Shown: positions 62,276-64,000 of the stretch, in pieces
Position numbering within the stretch: position 1 is the stretch's first letter
Layout: each line of letters opens with the position of its first letter
Assembly: GCF_900129975.1 (NCBI RefSeq)
Contig: NZ_FSRG01000003.1
Span: 670,997 to 734,996 of the forward strand
Direction of reading: 5' to 3'
Length of the DNA stretch: 64,000 nucleotides
Origin: Halodesulfovibrio marinisediminis DSM 17456
GTDB taxonomy: Bacteria > Desulfobacterota > Desulfovibrionia > Desulfovibrionales > Desulfovibrionaceae
Notes under the pieces: generated by a model
Database searches by the model: none
Told to the model about the DNA's origin: nothing
The model's input: only the letters and a program-made list of their open reading frames with translations
Position numbers and translations under genes: made by a program

Positions 62276-63061
62276 TTGCATTATTCATTGAGATGTAGTG
62301 TAGCTTTATGCGCGCTGCTGCTCTTATTAACTGGTTGCAAACAAAGCGTTAATAATACATGGCGTGAGACTAAAGGGTACTACAACACATATTTGAATAC
62401 CCCTGCTGAACTTGATTTTGCTGAAGTAGATGCTAATGCAGCTGAAGAGAATCTGGCTGCTATGTATACCCCGATTGGAGAAGAGCTAGAAAAATTTGTT
62501 CGTGTAATTGATGCCAAAGATGTATTACCAGATCTCGCATGGATTGATGCAACTATGCAGCGTTTCCCATGGCTTTCTGGCATTGCAGTTGTAAATCTTG
62601 AAGGTAACGTGCTTATGCAGCGTCCTGCTGTAAGTATGAAGCCTCTTAATTTTGCTCCGCTGCTTGATGAAAATAAAGACTATGGATTCCGTAAGCTGCG
62701 CGGCTATGTTGACGAAACTCCGCTTGGTAATGAAGCATATGTTGCGATGCCTTTTTTTGTTGATAACGAAATGAAAGGGCTTGTAGTTGCACATTTTGAT
62801 GCACGTAGCCTGGTTGAGCTTTGTCCGAATCCTGATAAGCTCATTGTGCTTGCTGGAGAAAAAGTATTGTGGAGTGGTAAGTACCAGTTTGAACGCACAC
62901 CGTTTGCACAAATTAACTGGGAAAAAATGCTTGGTGAAGAAAGCTATGGTGCTTTTGAAGACAGCGGTAACTCCTATACATGGCTTGTGCGTTACGTCGG
63001 TAGTATTCCAATTGTCTTCGGCACTGCAGCCACTGTTCCGGTTGAAGAGCCTGCAAGCTAG
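62276..63061 (+). CDS. Lipoprotein with Cache/PDC-like sensor domain
   Basis: 261 residues starting at TTG 62276, supported by CAGGAGATAGCA six bases upstream. Lipoprotein signal with lipobox LTGC (Cys about 21). The body (about 65-240) has a Cache-like pattern: helix, WIDATMQRFPWLSGIAVVNLEGNVLM split over the first strand, then AYVAMPFFVDNEMKGLVVAHFDARSL. No transmembrane output domain follows, so it would be a solute-binding or accessory lipoprotein. Family assignment is tentative. Confidence 0.75.
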   Translation: MHYSLRCSVALCALLLLLTGCKQSVNNTWRETKGYYNTYLNTPAELDFAEVDANAAEENLAAMYTPIGEELEKFVRVIDAKDVLPDLAWIDATMQRFPWLSGIAVVNLEGNVLMQRPAVSMKPLNFAPLLDENKDYGFRKLRGYVDETPLGNEAYVAMPFFVDNEMKGLVVAHFDARSLVELCPNPDKLIVLAGEKVLWSGKYQFERTPFAQINWEKMLGEESYGAFEDSGNSYTWLVRYVGSIPIVFGTAATVPVEEPAS

Positions 63062-63159
63062 TCGGTAACCTACTTAGTCTTTATGACTTTAAACAAACTG
63101 TTTGACTCTATAAGGTAATATGCATAGAGCAAACTTTCATCCTGCATAATAACAAGAAA

Positions 63160-63198
63160 GGGTACCTGCATTGATTTCATCAGTACAGGTACCCGTTT
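63160..63198 (+). terminator. Terminator-like hairpin after the Cache-like lipoprotein gene
   Basis: Perfect 9-bp stem GGGTACCTG (63160-63168) / CAGGTACCC (63186-63194) with a 17-nt loop, followed by GTTTTGTG. The T tract is short. Confidence 0.65.
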
Positions 63199-63267
63199 TG
63201 TGTCGGGAGAATAGTGAGTAACAAACTCAAAGCCCTACAGCTGAGTCATATTATATTTATCGGGTAA

Positions 63268-63295
63268 TTGACAAATCCCAGTTCCATTGTAGTAT
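63268..63295 (+). promoter_or_regulatory. Sigma-70-type promoter of fbp
   Basis: TTGACA at 63268-63273 and TAGTAT at 63290-63295, spacing 16 bp, 44 bp upstream of the fbp start codon. Confidence 0.6.
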
Positions 63296-63338
63296 GAATA
63301 AATTGATTTTTATTCATAGATAGTTAGGAGTAATTCCC

Positions 63339-64000
63339 ATGCGCCAAGTAACCGTTACTGAACATTTATTATTGCATCAAACAGAGACTCCTGATGCTTC
63401 CGGTAAATTTACTGCACTTTTTTATGATCTCATTTTGGCTGCAAAAACAATATCTAAAACAATGAACAAAGCCGGTCTACTTGATATTTTGGGTGCGACT
63501 GGCGAAATTAATGTTCAGGGCGAACAGGTACAAAAATTAGATGCGTACGCTAACCGCGTTCTTATTCATCGTATGGAACGTACTGGGGTTCTGTGTGCAA
63601 TTGCTTCAGAAGAAAATGCAGATTTTATCCGTATTCCTCAGCAGTTTAAGCAAGGTGAATATATTCTTATTTTTGACCCGCTTGATGGTTCTTCCAATGT
63701 TGATGTTAACGTAAATGTAGGTACTATTTTTTCAATTTTGCGTCGCAAGTCTCCTACAAATAATGACGTTACGTTGGCTGATATTTTACAAAGTGGTGTT
63801 GAGCAGGTTGCAGCTGGCTACTTCCTGTACGGGCCGTCAACTATGCTCGTGTACTCTACCGGTGACGGTGTGCATGGTTTTACTCTTGACCCGAGTGTTG
63901 GCGAATTTTTGCTTTCTCATCCAAACTTGCGTATCCCAGAGCAGGGTAAGGTATACTCTGTAAATGAAGGCTACTATAAGTACTGGGATGATGCGACCCG
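63339..64000 (+). CDS. fbp: Fructose-1,6-bisphosphatase class 1, N-terminal part (cut by window end)
   Basis: 220 codons from the ATG at 63339 (TTAGGAGTAATTCCC upstream) to the window edge; about one third is missing relative to the usual 330 residues. Metal-binding residues are visible: ASEENAD (89-95) and [22 protein letters not shown] (112-133), followed by ILRRKSP and the sugar-binding [17 protein letters not shown] region. It dephosphorylates fructose 1,6-bisphosphate in gluconeogenesis, complementing tpiA and gpmI in this window. Confidence 0.95.
   Translation, partial: MRQVTVTEHLLLHQTETPDASGKFTALFYDLILAAKTISKTMNKAGLLDILGATGEINVQGEQVQKLDAYANRVLIHRMERTGVLCAIASEENADFIRIPQQFKQGEYILIFDPLDGSSNVDVNVNVGTIFSILRRKSPTNNDVTLADILQSGVEQVAAGYFLYGPSTMLVYSTGDGVHGFTLDPSVGEFLLSHPNLRIPEQGKVYSVNEGYYKYWDDAT

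Overview
This window looks like core chromosome of a sulfate-reducing bacterium of the Desulfovibrionaceae. The GC content seems moderately low by eye, which would suit a Halodesulfovibrio-like or related marine member. Four things point there: a small siroheme/[4Fe-4S] sulfite reductase of the Desulfovibrio type (35208-35858); a CarD regulator beside rho; a class I FBPase and aryl-CoA ligase of deltaproteobacterial style; and a gene order (rho, carD, pth, rplY, prs, tRNA-Gln, ispE, hslV, M48 protease, cysS, rpiB, LolB, TPR lipoprotein, rpoH, metH, hpt, radA, sulfite reductase, clpS-clpA-aat, uvrB, K+ channel, ligA, dapB) that I recall from Desulfovibrio vulgaris. That recollection is from memory and unchecked. 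I see no insertion sequence, prophage, integrase or CRISPR array.

Layout. 1-5800: an unknown gene cut by the window edge, a GAF protein with mreB, an inositol-phosphatase gene, a Nudix gene divergent from rimI, then tpiA-secG-tRNA-Leu(GAG). 6000-12600: aryl-CoA ligase, rsfS-gpmI-zinc ribbon, an acidic hypothetical protein, and an NSS transporter with a 33-residue MetS-like partner gene. 12800-26430: a long minus-strand block covering transcription (rho, carD, rpoH), translation (pth, rplY, tRNA-Gln, cysS), precursors (prs, ispE, rpiB) and envelope or proteolysis functions (hslV, M48 protease, LolB-like and TPR lipoproteins). 26650-34880: plus-strand metH, TlpA-like thioredoxin, short N-acetylglutamate synthase, hpt, zinc ribbon/DUF3426 protein, radA and a CheA-like protein that has lost its kinase motifs. 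35200-49840: sulfite reductase, fluoride channel with DUF190, CYTH protein, N-degron set clpS-clpA-aat, uvrB, K+ channel, ligA with a long acidic tail, dapB and nadE.

49900-64000: a molybdopterin enzyme, a tandem-ACT protein, a GltD-like flavoprotein with a four-cluster ferredoxin, a Bcp-type peroxiredoxin, an M23 peptidase, CBS protein, pcm, DedA-like protein, Mrp-type ATPase, pgsA with an FtsB-like cluster, a Cache-like lipoprotein, and the 5' part of fbp.

The strongest find is the peroxiredoxin gene at 54532-55011 (minus). Its reading frame holds an in-frame TGA exactly where Bcp proteins carry the peroxidatic cysteine. A good Shine-Dalgarno sequence and start lie upstream and a hairpin follows the TGA directly. 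I read it as a selenocysteine peroxiredoxin that has also lost the usual resolving cysteine. Other points of note are the pseudo-CheA, the palindromic overlapping start codons of the Nudix/rimI pair, the tiny MetS-like gene, the LigA tail, and several unexplained intergenic hairpins.
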